30,444 nucleotides of DNA from positions 1 through 30,444 of the forward strand of contig CAYLKH010000022.1 in assembly GCA_964384255.1 (NCBI GenBank). Reading direction: 5' to 3'. The position numbers and the translations under genes are program-made. This DNA is from SIG469 sp964384255. GTDB lineage: Bacteria > Bacillota > Clostridia > Oscillospirales > Oscillospiraceae. Under the pieces are notes generated by a model that saw only the letters and a program-made list of their open reading frames with translations, did not search any database and was not told where the DNA came from. This document shows, piece by piece, positions 1 through 8,232 of this stretch (position 1 is its first letter; the number at the start of each line of letters is the position of its first letter).

Positions 1-23
1 TTTCCGGGACGCCGAGGACGTCG

Positions 24-124
24 TCCCCTACGGGCAGTTGCGCAACTTTGTACGCATGACCCAACAACTCAAATCCGCAACCGCTGAGATTGCCACGTCG
101 GCCTACGGCCTCCTCGCAATGACA
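24..124 (-). repeat. Dispersed palindromic repeat, extended copy
   Basis: Read on the minus strand, this stretch begins TGTCATTGCGAGGAGGCCG and runs through GACGTGGCAATCTC into GTTGCGGATTTGAGTTGTTG and then GTTGCGCAAC. Positions 85-124 are the exact reverse complement of 20016-20055 (40 of 40 bases). The looser tail resembles the sequence after the copies at 20016 and 20302. The core is an imperfect palindrome with ATTGC and GCAAT ends. It lies just beyond the 3' end of the GTPase gene, and no coding sequence is supported here. Confidence 0.8.
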
Positions 125-152
125 GGTGGGCCGCATCCCTGATCCCTGACAA

Positions 153-2717
153 CTAATCGCTAATATCAACCACTTCGCCGATAGTGCTGGTTCTGTCCCT
201 TCCCAGCTGGCGTATCATGCTGCCTATCTGGCTATCTACGCCGTTGACTTCTCGCTCAAACTCAGCAGCTGACATTCGGAAAACCCCCGACCTGACCGCC
301 GAAAGCTGTATAAGTCCGTCAGAGGTCACGACCCTCACCCGGGGATTCCTCCCCATGGCGGCTATAAGCTTTTCAATATAGACATCGGCCGTTTCGTGTT
401 CTTTGGTGTATACCACCTTTATGTTGTTATATTTCGACTCATGTCCCATGTTCCCCGGGACCTTGTATGCATCGAATACCAGTGTGATATCACGCTTTGT
501 AAACGCGGCATAGTTGCTGAGAATGCTCATCAGCCGGGACCTTGCCCCGTCCAGATCTGTCTGGGCCAGAGCGTTCAGGTCATCCCAGGCAAATATAACG
601 TTGTATCCGTCGATTATCATGGTCTTTGTCTGCTGGTCATCCAGCATATGCGCCGTGCTGTCGGCGCTTTTTTGCGGCGTGGCCGGGCGATACAGTTGCC
701 GTTTTTCCGGCCCAAGGACCTTCGCGATTATGGCTTGCAGCTCTTTTTCGCTGATTTGAAGGTTTTTTCTGGGAGCATCTTCTTTTTTCGGTTTCAGGCA
801 GCTTTCCAGATGCATTTTGCGGTGGACCTCGTTCCATTTGACCGTAAACCCGCCGCCATGCTCGCAAAATACTGAGTCGGGAGAGTTTTCCAAATCGCTT
901 TCGGGGTCATAACCAAGCTCTGCGATCACCTGCTGTTCATTGTGGCAGGGTCCGTAGCCCGCGATCTCGTAGGACAGTCGGCCCAGCCCTCTGGAATATG
1001 CCGCCAGCTCCACGCCATAATCGTTCATAGCTGCTGCCGGAGCGGTGCCGGTCAGCAGGGTCATGCCGCCGTTTTCCTCCGGCGTATCAAATTCGCCAAA
1101 TCTGGCTCGGATGTCGCTTATGGCCCGACCGATCAGCTCCGGAGGGACCTCCAGCCGGAAGGAATAATACGGCTCCAGCAGCGCCGACTTTGCCTGCATC
1201 AGCCCCTGCCGCACAGCCCGATATGTCGCCTGGCGGAAGTCGCCCCCTTCGGTGTGCTTGATATGAGCTTTACCCGCCGCCAGAGTTATTTTCATGTCGG
1301 TTATGGGCGACCCGGTAAGGACCCCCAAATGCTGTTTTTCCATCAGATGGGTCATAATAAGCCGCTGCCAGTTCCTGTCCAGCCTGTCCTCGCTGCACCG
1401 GGTGGCAAAAACCATCCCGCTGCCCCGGGGAAGCGGCTCCAAAACCAGATGGACCTCGGCATAATGGCGCAGCGGCTCATAATGGCCAACACCCTCTACA
1501 GTGTTTTCGATGGTTTCCTTATACAGCACCCTTCCCTGGTCGATAGTAACGTCAACTCCAAAGCGCTGCAATATTACGCTCTTAAGCACCTCTGTCTGGA
1601 CCACGCCCATAAGGCCCACATGTATCTCCTTTTGATGGCTGTTCCATGTTACATTGAGCTGGGGATCCTCCTGCTCCAGCAGTCTCAGCTTTTCGAGCAT
1701 GGTCTGAGGGTCGCACCCTTCCGGCAGCCCCACACGGAAATTCATGACCGGCTCCAGCACCGGCGTTGATGCCCCCGCCTCTTTGCCCAGCCCCTGCCCA
1801 TTGCGGGTTTCACTCAGTCCGGTCACCGCACATATTCCTCCGGGAATGACCGTGTCGACGGTTTCGTATTTTGCTCCGGAATATATGCGGATCTGGCTGA
1901 CCTTTTCCTCTTTGCCGTCATAGTTCACCACGTCTCTGACCTTAAGCACACCTCCGGTGACCTTAAGGTGGGTCAGTCTGCCGCCCTGAGGGTCATGGCT
2001 GATTTTGAACACCCTTGCCCCAAAGGTGTCGGAATACTGGGCAGCCGAGGTAAAGCTGTCCATCCGGTTCAGGAAATCCTCCACCCCGTCCAGCTTCAAT
2101 CCGGAGCCGAAAAAGCAGGGGAACGCCAGTCGGCTGCGTACCAGCTGACAGATCGTATCGTCTGACACCGTGCCACTGGTCAGATAGTCCTCAAGCACAT
2201 CCTCCCGGCACATGGAAAGCTCCTCGTCCCGCCGTTCAGTGTTTTCCGGGGAAAAATCTATGCAGCCGTCCCCAAACTCCCGGCGAAAACCCTCCATAAG
2301 CTCCCGGGAGCTGTGGCGGGCCAGATCCATTTTCGTCACAAAAATAAAGGTCGGTATGTTATAAAGGCTCAGCAGCCGCCACAGAGTACGGGTGTGCGCC
2401 TGAACTCCATCGATTCCGCTGATAACCAGAACAGCATAATCCATCACCTGTAGCGCCCGCTCCGTTTCGGCAGAAAAGTCCACGTGTCCGGGAGTGTCCA
2501 GCAGAGTAACATCCATGTCCCCCCACGAAAACACCGCCTGGCTGGAAAAAATCGTTATTCCCCGTTCCTTTTCGATGGAATGGGTGTCCATAGCCGTGTC
2601 TCCCCTGTCCACCCGGCCCAACTTTCTCAGTCTGCCCGTATGATAAAGTATGGCCTCTGCCAACGTGGTTTTTCCCGCGTCAACGTGAGCCAATATGCCG
2701 ATCACCAGTTTTTTCAT
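153..2717 (-). CDS. TetM/EF-G-like ribosome-binding GTPase with C-terminal NYN domain
   Basis: The 854-residue product is a translation-factor GTPase of the tetracycline ribosomal-protection (TetM/TetO) and EF-G branch. Visible motifs are AHVDAGKT (G1, residues 10-17), RGITI (G2, 52-56), DTPGH (G3, 74-78) and TKMD (G4, 128-131). EF-G-like domains II to V follow to about residue 650. TetM-type proteins are usually about 640 residues, and the extra C-terminus (about 700-840) is a NYN/YacP-like PIN-fold domain: MIIDGYNVIF, then VFDAY, ETADVYIE and VTSDG supply the conserved acidic residues. Such domains are often RNases. The start at 2717 is chosen because GAGG sits 8 bases upstream; an in-frame upstream extension of 23 codons has no good site. 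It lies 65 bases after the DUF2971 gene and is probably co-transcribed. True tetracycline resistance is unproven; a ribosome-rescue or quality-control role is equally plausible. Confidence 0.9.
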   Translation of the reverse strand: MKKLVIGILAHVDAGKTTLAEAILYHTGRLRKLGRVDRGDTAMDTHSIEKERGITIFSSQAVFSWGDMDVTLLDTPGHVDFSAETERALQVMDYAVLVISGIDGVQAHTRTLWRLLSLYNIPTFIFVTKMDLARHSSRELMEGFRREFGDGCIDFSPENTERRDEELSMCREDVLEDYLTSGTVSDDTICQLVRSRLAFPCFFGSGLKLDGVEDFLNRMDSFTSAAQYSDTFGARVFKISHDPQGGRLTHLKVTGGVLKVRDVVNYDGKEEKVSQIRIYSGAKYETVDTVIPGGICAVTGLSETRNGQGLGKEAGASTPVLEPVMNFRVGLPEGCDPQTMLEKLRLLEQEDPQLNVTWNSHQKEIHVGLMGVVQTEVLKSVILQRFGVDVTIDQGRVLYKETIENTVEGVGHYEPLRHYAEVHLVLEPLPRGSGMVFATRCSEDRLDRNWQRLIMTHLMEKQHLGVLTGSPITDMKITLAAGKAHIKHTEGGDFRQATYRAVRQGLMQAKSALLEPYYSFRLEVPPELIGRAISDIRARFGEFDTPEENGGMTLLTGTAPAAAMNDYGVELAAYSRGLGRLSYEIAGYGPCHNEQQVIAELGYDPESDLENSPDSVFCEHGGGFTVKWNEVHRKMHLESCLKPKKEDAPRKNLQISEKELQAIIAKVLGPEKRQLYRPATPQKSADSTAHMLDDQQTKTMIIDGYNVIFAWDDLNALAQTDLDGARSRLMSILSNYAAFTKRDITLVFDAYKVPGNMGHESKYNNIKVVYTKEHETADVYIEKLIAAMGRNPRVRVVTSDGLIQLSAVRSGVFRMSAAEFEREVNGVDSQIGSMIRQLGRDRTSTIGEVVDISD

Positions 2718-2782
2718 TGTTGCCTCGCAGTTTTGATAATTATGGTCATTGTACCACATGGGCCGCCAAAATCCAACCTGGC

Positions 2783-4132
2783 TCAACCCACTTCTTTAAA
2801 TCCTGCCAGCTTTATGCGTCCCGTTTCTCTGTCCAGCTTTTCCTGATAAATGGGAAAATTGGATATGCCGTTCTCGCTGCATTTGTTTTCCAGTATCCTT
2901 ATCACCTGTCGCTTGTCATCGTCGGTCATTCTCATGCCAAGGATCATACCCGCCAGATCAGAAAATTCGTATTTGATTTTCCGGCTCTCCGGGCTGCTGT
3001 AGTCCATCACCATGCCGCTTTCAAGGACGATACGGCATTCTTTTTCCTGCTTCCAGGCCTCCGTTTTCCTGCTTACGGTTTTGTCCATATGCTGCCAGTA
3101 TTCTTTTCTCCACCGGTCATTATCGTCATACACCCAGTATTTGCTGACATTGCCGTCATCATCGGTAAAGAGCTTTTTCAGCATTCCCGCTGGCGCATTG
3201 CCCAGCATTTCAAAAAAGTTTATGGCCTCAAAGCTGTCGGAATATTCAATATCTCTCAGCCGTTCGCTGTTAAGCTCAAAAACATATCCCCTGGAAGATG
3301 ACCAGCTGTGGCAGGTATTGAGCCTGACAGCGCTGCCGGAATCCACCGTTTTGAATATCAGGCAGGCCCCTTTGTGGTCATCGGCATACGCAGCCCACAT
3401 CCGGGAATCGTCCCACACCTGACAAAAGGACGACACATACCATTTGGGAAACATCAGCTCACGGACCGCCCCGATATAGCTTTTGGGATAATCCAAAAGC
3501 AGAAAAGCGGTTTTATCGTCTCCGTTCATGGTCAGGCGCAGGCTCTCGACCTGAACTTCCAAAACATCGTTCAGCGCTTCAAACATAAGCTTTCTGTCGC
3601 TTTCGCCATAAGCATGAAGGCTCAGCCCGTCATATTTGGGAAACTCAGCGCCCTTTTTCCAGAGCTGAACGCTGTCGTTCATGCGGCTGGCGACGATCTC
3701 CACCGCCCTGATATTCAGCAGAAGCAGATAAACCTCAAGCTCATTTTCGCTCAGTCGGTCCTCATGGTCGCCTATCATGTCCAGTACGAACCTCATTTCC
3801 TCCAATGCGAAAAAACGGTCCAGCATGGCGGATATGTTAAACTCGTCCCAGGTCTTCCAGACCGGGATCCTCCTGTATTCTTCAAAACCCAGGCTCACAA
3901 GGGCCCAGGAGGAAAACAGGCAGGTGAAATAATGCCTGAAAAACCCTTGCCAGACTATCCTGTCCCCCTGCCAGTAGACGTTCAGGTTTCCCTCCGCCGG
4001 GTCGTTAAGCTCCGCATAGGGGCAAAAGTATATCTCCTGATTTTCCAGTTCCTTAAATCCGTCCAGCAGCGCCCCGGCACTGCGAAATCGAAAAACCAGT
4101 CGTTGGCCCTCAGCTTTAAAAATATCCTGCAT
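2783..4132 (-). CDS. DUF2971 family protein
   Basis: A 449-residue soluble protein. It shows the DUF2971 pattern: an N-terminal RLVFRFRS block, LENQEIYFCPYAELNDPAEGN (a start-of-domain NDP motif), then SSFCQVWDDSRMWAAYADDHKGACLIF, and near the C-terminus EAWKQEKECRIVLE. The biochemical function of DUF2971 is unknown; members occur scattered in accessory and defence-like regions. The start at 4132 is preceded by AAGGAGG eight bases upstream; a 21-codon upstream extension reaches into the promoter and is rejected. A TTGCCA-17-TATAAT promoter lies just upstream. The gene is the first of a probable two-gene unit with the TetM-like/NYN protein. It is larger than many DUF2971 proteins, with an internal helical stretch at about residues 75-200. 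Confidence 0.75.
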   Translation of the reverse strand: MQDIFKAEGQRLVFRFRSAGALLDGFKELENQEIYFCPYAELNDPAEGNLNVYWQGDRIVWQGFFRHYFTCLFSSWALVSLGFEEYRRIPVWKTWDEFNISAMLDRFFALEEMRFVLDMIGDHEDRLSENELEVYLLLLNIRAVEIVASRMNDSVQLWKKGAEFPKYDGLSLHAYGESDRKLMFEALNDVLEVQVESLRLTMNGDDKTAFLLLDYPKSYIGAVRELMFPKWYVSSFCQVWDDSRMWAAYADDHKGACLIFKTVDSGSAVRLNTCHSWSSSRGYVFELNSERLRDIEYSDSFEAINFFEMLGNAPAGMLKKLFTDDDGNVSKYWVYDDNDRWRKEYWQHMDKTVSRKTEAWKQEKECRIVLESGMVMDYSSPESRKIKYEFSDLAGMILGMRMTDDDKRQVIRILENKCSENGISNFPIYQEKLDRETGRIKLAGFKEVG

Positions 4133-4166
4133 TTTCTTTTCCTCCTTCACCCGGCTTTCCGGATTT

Positions 4167-4195
4167 ATTATAACCCATCCGACCGGGGCTGGCAA
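4167..4195 (-). promoter_or_regulatory. Sigma-A-type promoter for DUF2971/GTPase unit
   Basis: On the minus strand TTGCCA (4190-4195) and a perfect TATAAT (4167-4172) are separated by 17 bases. It lies about 35 bases upstream of the ATG at 4132, and the ribosome binding site falls within the short leader. Confidence 0.75.
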
Positions 4196-4330
4196 CTTAT
4201 TGCTGAAAGCCCCACCATCTGCAACACCCTTTTACAGCTCAGCATTTCAGTTTTTCCCGCTGTCAACTCCTTTAGCATCTCCTGCCGACCTTCATATTTG
4301 TCACTGGCCAATCAAAATTGCAAACCACCG

Positions 4331-4360
4331 TTGCAAACCCACAGGCAGATTATATATAAT
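4331..4360 (+). promoter_or_regulatory. Sigma-A-type promoter for flavoprotein gene
   Basis: TTGCAA (4331-4336) and a perfect TATAAT (4355-4360) are separated by 18 bases. The ATG is at 4392 with GGAGG at 4382-4386. The -35 lies within the second of two identical 9-base direct repeats, TTGCAAACC at 4318-4326 and 4331-4339, spaced 13 bases start to start. This could mark an activator or repressor site. Confidence 0.7.
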
Positions 4361-4391
4361 GTACTGGAATACAATTATTACGGAGGGTAAA

Positions 4392-6185
4392 ATGGATTTT
4401 AAAGACAGAAGCTGGATGCAGGCCCCACCCCCTGTTTCCGACGATCAGATAACCGCCGAATACGAAGCCGACGTGGTGGTTTTGGGCGCAGGCTATTCCG
4501 GCACCGCCGCCGCCAGGGCCGCCGCCGAAGCCGGAGCATCAGTCATTATTGTTGAGCAGCAGCAGGAAGCCCGGTTCGACGTTTACGGCGCGCAATACGG
4601 CTCCATCAACTCAAAATTCATGCAGGCAAAGGGTGTACCCTACGTCGACCCGGTGGACATCATCGCCGACTGGCAGCGCAGAAGTCTCAACCGGGCTCAT
4701 CCGGAGCTTATCCGCAAATTTGCATACAACACCGGCGACACCTTCGACTGGTTCGTCGACCCCCTGCCCCAGAAGATAAAGGACTCTATCAGCGTCTTCA
4801 TGCTGGACAAGCCCAGGCATTTTGACGGCGAGCTAAACGGATACAACAACTACGTTGGCACCGCTATTTTCGCCAATTCTGAAATGGCCGAAATGATGAA
4901 AAACGGTGGCCCCGGTGGTGAAGGACCTGGCGGTCCCGGTGGTCCTGGCGGCGAAGGCGGCCCCGGTGGTCCTGGCGGCGCACCTGATGGTCTTGGCGGT
5001 CCCAGGGGCGAAGACGAGGAAGGCGGCAACGGCCGCAGCGGCCCCGGTCAGCACGCCAACCCCATGAGCCTGCTGGAAGCTGTCGAATATACCCACGGCC
5101 TTATGAAGGAAATGGGAGTCCGGTTCCATTATGGCATCACCGGCGAGCAGCTGGAAAAGACCGACGGCCGGGTAACCGCGCTTATTGGCCGCAACTATAA
5201 GAAAGAATATTTCCGCTTTAAGGCCAAAAAAGGCGTTATCCTTGCAGCAGGCGACTTTTCCGGCAACAAAGAAATGGTCATGGACCTGCTTACCGAATAC
5301 GCCGACCTTACCCGCAACGGCGAAAAATATCCTTATTCTCCCGCCGGCCGCAAGGGCAAGGGCATCCAGATGGGCCTGTGGGCAGGGGGCGTTATGGAAC
5401 CCGGCCCCCGCGGCGGTATGTGGTGCTGCGTAGGCGGCAGCGCCGGACCTATGGACGGCTCCGCCTTCCTGCGTCTTAATAAAAACTGCAAGCGCTATTG
5501 CAACGAAGGAATCATGGGCTATTGGGGCGGCGGTCTTCAGGGCGCCCGCCAGCCCAAAGGCGAGATCTACTGCGTTTGGGACAGCAACTGGGCTGAGGAG
5601 CTGCAATACCAGACCCTTGACCACACCGCCGTCGAGTGCGGCGAGCAAAGCATAAAAATGCTCGACTCTCAGCTGGCCCGTGTGCGTCAGCAGGGCAAGG
5701 TCATGGGCATGGGCCAGGGCGGTCCTCCCGCCAGAGATCCTCAGCAGCAGGATTATATCGTCTGCGCCGATACGCTGGAAGAACTGGCCGACCGTCTTGA
5801 GCTGGACGAAAGCAAAAAGGCCGTCTTCCTGGCAGAGATAGCCCGATATAACGAGCTTGCCCACCTGGGCAGGGATCTGGATTTTGCCAAAGACCCGCGT
5901 CAGCTCCACCCCATCGAAAAAGGCCCCTTCTACTGCAACGTAGAACGCAATCGCAAGGTCGGTTTCCTGATGGTCACCGTGGCAGGTCTGAACACCGACG
6001 GCGACCAGAACGTGCTGGATAAGGACGACGAGCCTATCCCCGGTCTTTTTGCCACCGGCAACTGCTGCGGCAACCGATTCCCCATCATGTATACCACCCC
6101 CGTGGCAGGCGTCAGCATAGGCATCGCCTTCACCCTTGGTCGCATCGTTGGCGATCACGTGGCCCGGCTGGAAATCAGCGAATAA
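4392..6185 (+). CDS. FAD-dependent reductase, fumarate reductase flavoprotein-like
   Basis: The 597-residue protein belongs to the FAD_binding_2 family (fumarate, urocanate and 3-oxosteroid reductase relatives). Evidence is the N-terminal dinucleotide fold ADVVVLGAGYSGTAAARAAAEAG (GxGxxG at 32-37) followed by IIVEQ. Further on are GVILAAGDFSGN and a C-terminal GLFATGNCCGNRFPIMYTTPVAGVSIGIAFTLGRIVG segment, which closes the FAD site. There is no signal peptide, Tat motif or FMN-binding domain, so it is probably cytoplasmic and takes electrons from a partner. Residues 171-222 are a Gly/Pro-rich low-complexity insert built partly from a 27-base tandem unit. The start at 4392 has GGAGG six bases upstream and sits below a clear promoter. 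It is the only confident plus-strand gene. Substrate is unknown. Confidence 0.88.
   Translation: MDFKDRSWMQAPPPVSDDQITAEYEADVVVLGAGYSGTAAARAAAEAGASVIIVEQQQEARFDVYGAQYGSINSKFMQAKGVPYVDPVDIIADWQRRSLNRAHPELIRKFAYNTGDTFDWFVDPLPQKIKDSISVFMLDKPRHFDGELNGYNNYVGTAIFANSEMAEMMKNGGPGGEGPGGPGGPGGEGGPGGPGGAPDGLGGPRGEDEEGGNGRSGPGQHANPMSLLEAVEYTHGLMKEMGVRFHYGITGEQLEKTDGRVTALIGRNYKKEYFRFKAKKGVILAAGDFSGNKEMVMDLLTEYADLTRNGEKYPYSPAGRKGKGIQMGLWAGGVMEPGPRGGMWCCVGGSAGPMDGSAFLRLNKNCKRYCNEGIMGYWGGGLQGARQPKGEIYCVWDSNWAEELQYQTLDHTAVECGEQSIKMLDSQLARVRQQGKVMGMGQGGPPARDPQQQDYIVCADTLEELADRLELDESKKAVFLAEIARYNELAHLGRDLDFAKDPRQLHPIEKGPFYCNVERNRKVGFLMVTVAGLNTDGDQNVLDKDDEPIPGLFATGNCCGNRFPIMYTTPVAGVSIGIAFTLGRIVGDHVARLEISE
4905..5060 (+). 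repeat. Gly/Pro-coding low-complexity tract with 27-base tandem unit
   Basis: This part of the flavoprotein gene encodes runs of GPGGPGG. An 18-base word starting CCCGGTGGTCCTGG occurs at 4935-4952 and 4962-4979, 27 bases apart, so one nine-residue unit has been duplicated in frame. The flanking residues return to normal flavoprotein sequence at about residue 223. Confidence 0.8.
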
Positions 6186-6190
6186 AACAA

Positions 6191-6224
6191 CAATGGCGAG
6201 GGATGCTTCCATCCCTCGCCATTG
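6191..6224. repeat. Perfect 15-bp hairpin downstream of flavoprotein
   Basis: CAATGGCGAGGGATG (6191-6205) pairs exactly with 6210-6224 around a CTTC loop. It begins five bases after the flavoprotein stop codon. There is no T-run on either side, so it is not a textbook intrinsic terminator, but it could end or protect the transcript. Confidence 0.85.
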
Positions 6225-6265
6225 CAGCGTGTCAAAATAGTCCATCGGACTATTTTGACACGCTG
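6225..6265. repeat. Perfect 19-bp hairpin between convergent units
   Basis: CAGCGTGTCAAAATAGTCC (6225-6243) pairs exactly with 6247-6265 around a three-base loop. It directly abuts the previous hairpin and ends seven bases before the stop codon of the phage operon's last gene. It is probably a bidirectional transcript barrier or a dispersed palindromic element. Confidence 0.85.
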
Positions 6266-6272
6266 ATTAATA

Positions 6273-6827
6273 TCAGCTGCTTTTCTGCCTCAGCTCGTCC
6301 CATGTATACTGCGCCGCCTGGAGCCAGGTCAGCTCTCCTGCCTGCCCCCAGGTCAAATATGTGAAAATATACTCCGTTTCCAGATGCGCAGGCAAAATGT
6401 CCTCAATAACCTTTTTGATAAATTCAAATCCTTCGGGTACACCGGTCTGACCGGGAAAGCTTATTTCCACAATGCCGCCGCCTTTTTCCGCGGCCAAAGC
6501 ATTGATCCCGCATTGGGCAATGGCTGCATTGATGGCCGCCAGCGTAAAACCGTCGCCTCCGATGTTCAGCAGCGCAATTACCGGCAGCCTCAGCTCATCG
6601 CCCTGTCGTTGAGTCATGGCATATGCAAACACTCGGGCATATTCCCGCAGCGCATCGTCCGAAGCGGTTATCAGGCTGCTGTCCTGTTCAATACCCTTCA
6701 TCCATTGCGCCGCCATGTCCAGCTGGTCGCCCATAGCCCTTATTTCACCCATGCTGTATGTGCCGTCCTTAAAGCTGTAAACCCCCAGGGGCGCCAGCAT
6801 CCCCACCATTCTGTCAGCCGCCGCCAT
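6273..6827 (-). CDS. Phage tail protein, YmfQ/Mu gp48 family (XkdU-like)
   Basis: A 184-residue baseplate-periphery protein. It shows the DUF2313/gp48 pattern: an N-terminal helical region on LAPLGVYSF and MGEIRAMGDQLD, a middle block LPVIALLNIGGDGFTLAAINAAIAQCG, and a C-terminal LPAHLETEYIFTYLTWGQ. In Mu and PBSX this protein follows baseplate J, as here. The ATG at 6827 overlaps the J stop (TGATG) with GGTGAG upstream. It is the last gene of the structural operon; no tail fibre, chaperone, holin or endolysin follows, and the two hairpins come immediately after. Confidence 0.85.
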   Translation of the reverse strand: MAAADRMVGMLAPLGVYSFKDGTYSMGEIRAMGDQLDMAAQWMKGIEQDSSLITASDDALREYARVFAYAMTQRQGDELRLPVIALLNIGGDGFTLAAINAAIAQCGINALAAEKGGGIVEISFPGQTGVPEGFEFIKKVIEDILPAHLETEYIFTYLTWGQAGELTWLQAAQYTWDELRQKSS

Positions 6828-7888
6828 CACTGCTCACCCATCCCTTCAATGGTGACTGTGCCAATGCTCAGCATTTCGTCGTCCTGGCAGCTGAGATCTC
6901 CTTCGGGGGACCGTACCCGATAATTTGCAATACCCTCGGTCGCCGACAAAAGCTCGTATATCTCCCTCATCAGCAGCCCTCCGCCGGGAGCCATCTGTCC
7001 GAACAGCCTGTCCAGAGCAGCCCTGACCCGAGCCGCCACCTCCTGACGGTCATACCCGTTTTCCTCCTCCAGCCCAATGGTCACCGGCACCGTTACCTGC
7101 TCAGGAGACATTACCAGCACGTCCACCGCTATCTCCCGGGCCGCATCCAGCCTTGCCTGGACCCGATCCAGCACATCCGCAGTCTCCGCATCCTCCTGCG
7201 CAGCAACCACCACAGCCACTGTCCCAATACCGCTGTATCGCGGGATTACTCTGACCGCCCTTACTCCGTCCTCCTCCAGCGCAGCGTTTTCATAATATGC
7301 CGCGTTGGCTCCGTTGGGCAATCTTTTGTAGGTATCCAATATTCTGGCCCTCAGCTGTTCGTCCTCTTCCCCGTCTCCTCCGCCGGAAAAGGATTCCGGA
7401 TTTGTGCATCCGGCGATCCCCACCGGTGGGGCCGACATATATACGATCGTTGCACTATTGACGTTTCCTGCCTGTCCACCGGTCTCAGCCCTGGCATCAA
7501 CGTCGACATAAAGGCTTCCTGTTGGCAAAACCGCGGCCCCGGTGGTCACAAAGTATACCATTCCCTGAGTGTAGCACCGGGTACCCGCAGGGACGGTCAG
7601 GTCATAGCCCACCGCCCGATCAATATAAAACCTTATCTTTCCCTCTGCCTGTGACGAGCTTTTCCGCTGGATCCCCCGCATCTGGGCGAAATAATCCAGA
7701 TACTGGCCTTCGGCAGTTTGGGGAAAGGCCATCTTGGCGATCCACCCTCCATAGACATAAAGGTTGAATATTTCTGCCGCAGCTGCCCTCAGCCTGACCG
7801 CCAGATCCGCCGAAGCTTCCATATCATATCCCGTCTCGTCGTAAAAAACCTTAAGCATGGCTTCATATATTTCCTCAAGACTCTTCAT
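6827..7888 (-). CDS. Baseplate J/gp47 family protein (XkdT-like)
   Basis: A 353-residue baseplate wedge component. Typical features are the N-terminal YDMEASADLAVRLRAAAAEIFNLY, the AFPQTAEGQYLDYFAQMRGIQRKSSSQAEG region, VPAGTRCYT, and the central GGGDGEEDEQLRARILD with the LPNGANAAYYENAALEEDGV block. Length is normal for the Mu gp47/XkdT group. The ATG overlaps the stop codon of the GP46 gene by four bases (ATGA) with GGAGGTGA upstream, which indicates translational coupling. It would join the spike-hub complex to the sheath-carrying tail. Confidence 0.93.
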   Translation of the reverse strand: MKSLEEIYEAMLKVFYDETGYDMEASADLAVRLRAAAAEIFNLYVYGGWIAKMAFPQTAEGQYLDYFAQMRGIQRKSSSQAEGKIRFYIDRAVGYDLTVPAGTRCYTQGMVYFVTTGAAVLPTGSLYVDVDARAETGGQAGNVNSATIVYMSAPPVGIAGCTNPESFSGGGDGEEDEQLRARILDTYKRLPNGANAAYYENAALEEDGVRAVRVIPRYSGIGTVAVVVAAQEDAETADVLDRVQARLDAAREIAVDVLVMSPEQVTVPVTIGLEEENGYDRQEVAARVRAALDRLFGQMAPGGGLLMREIYELLSATEGIANYRVRSPEGDLSCQDDEMLSIGTVTIEGMGEQ

Positions 7889-8232
7889 TTGACCGTCACC
7901 TCCGCAGTAATAACCTCATCTTCATATTTCAGCTCCGCCGCCACAGTCAGGCGTCCCCCTTTTTCCTCAACCGTAATGGAGGTCAGGGTGACCGGCTCGC
8001 CGCTGAGCGCCTCGGCCACAGCCGCCCATGCACACCGTTCCCACATGGATCTGGGCTTCGACGGCAAAAGCCACAGCTGGCTTCCCATGTCCGGCATCAG
8101 CTCAAAGCATCCTCTTCGGGCCGTAAGCCGAAACAGTATCCGGCCAAGCAGCGCCTGGGAACCATATCTGCGGCCGAATCCCCCGCCGCCTGAAAGGGTG
8201 TAATCTCCGTTTATCAGCTCAGGCTCCATCAT
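7885..8232 (-). CDS. Phage GP46/XkdS-like baseplate protein
   Basis: A 115-residue protein in the position of Mu gp46 and PBSX XkdS, directly before baseplate J. The sequence GFGRRYGSQALLGRILFRLTARRGCFELMPDMGSQLW matches the gp25/GP46-like wedge pattern, where the N-terminal half describes a reference frame and the C-terminal half is a beta-sandwich (VTLTSITVEEKGGRLTVAAELKY). It overlaps both neighbours by four bases. Two ATG codons in tandem (8232 and 8229) could start it; GAGGTGGA lies just upstream, and spacing slightly favours the second. Confidence 0.78.
   Translation of the reverse strand: MMEPELINGDYTLSGGGGFGRRYGSQALLGRILFRLTARRGCFELMPDMGSQLWLLPSKPRSMWERCAWAAVAEALSGEPVTLTSITVEEKGGRLTVAAELKYEDEVITAEVTVK

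Noticed and set aside
153..2717. Annotated tetracycline resistance gene (tetM/tetO type)
   Set aside because: GTPase motifs are shared by EF-G and all ribosomal-protection proteins; the NYN fusion and chromosomal context argue against a plain resistance gene, and resistance cannot be judged from sequence alone.
4833..6245. A long minus-strand open frame across the flavoprotein
   Set aside because: It is antisense to a protein with a clear FAD-binding fold, promoter and ribosome binding site; it would begin inside the 19-bp hairpin.
6225..6265. Canonical rho-independent terminator
   Set aside because: The stem is perfect, but no T-run follows on either strand, so it is listed as a hairpin only.
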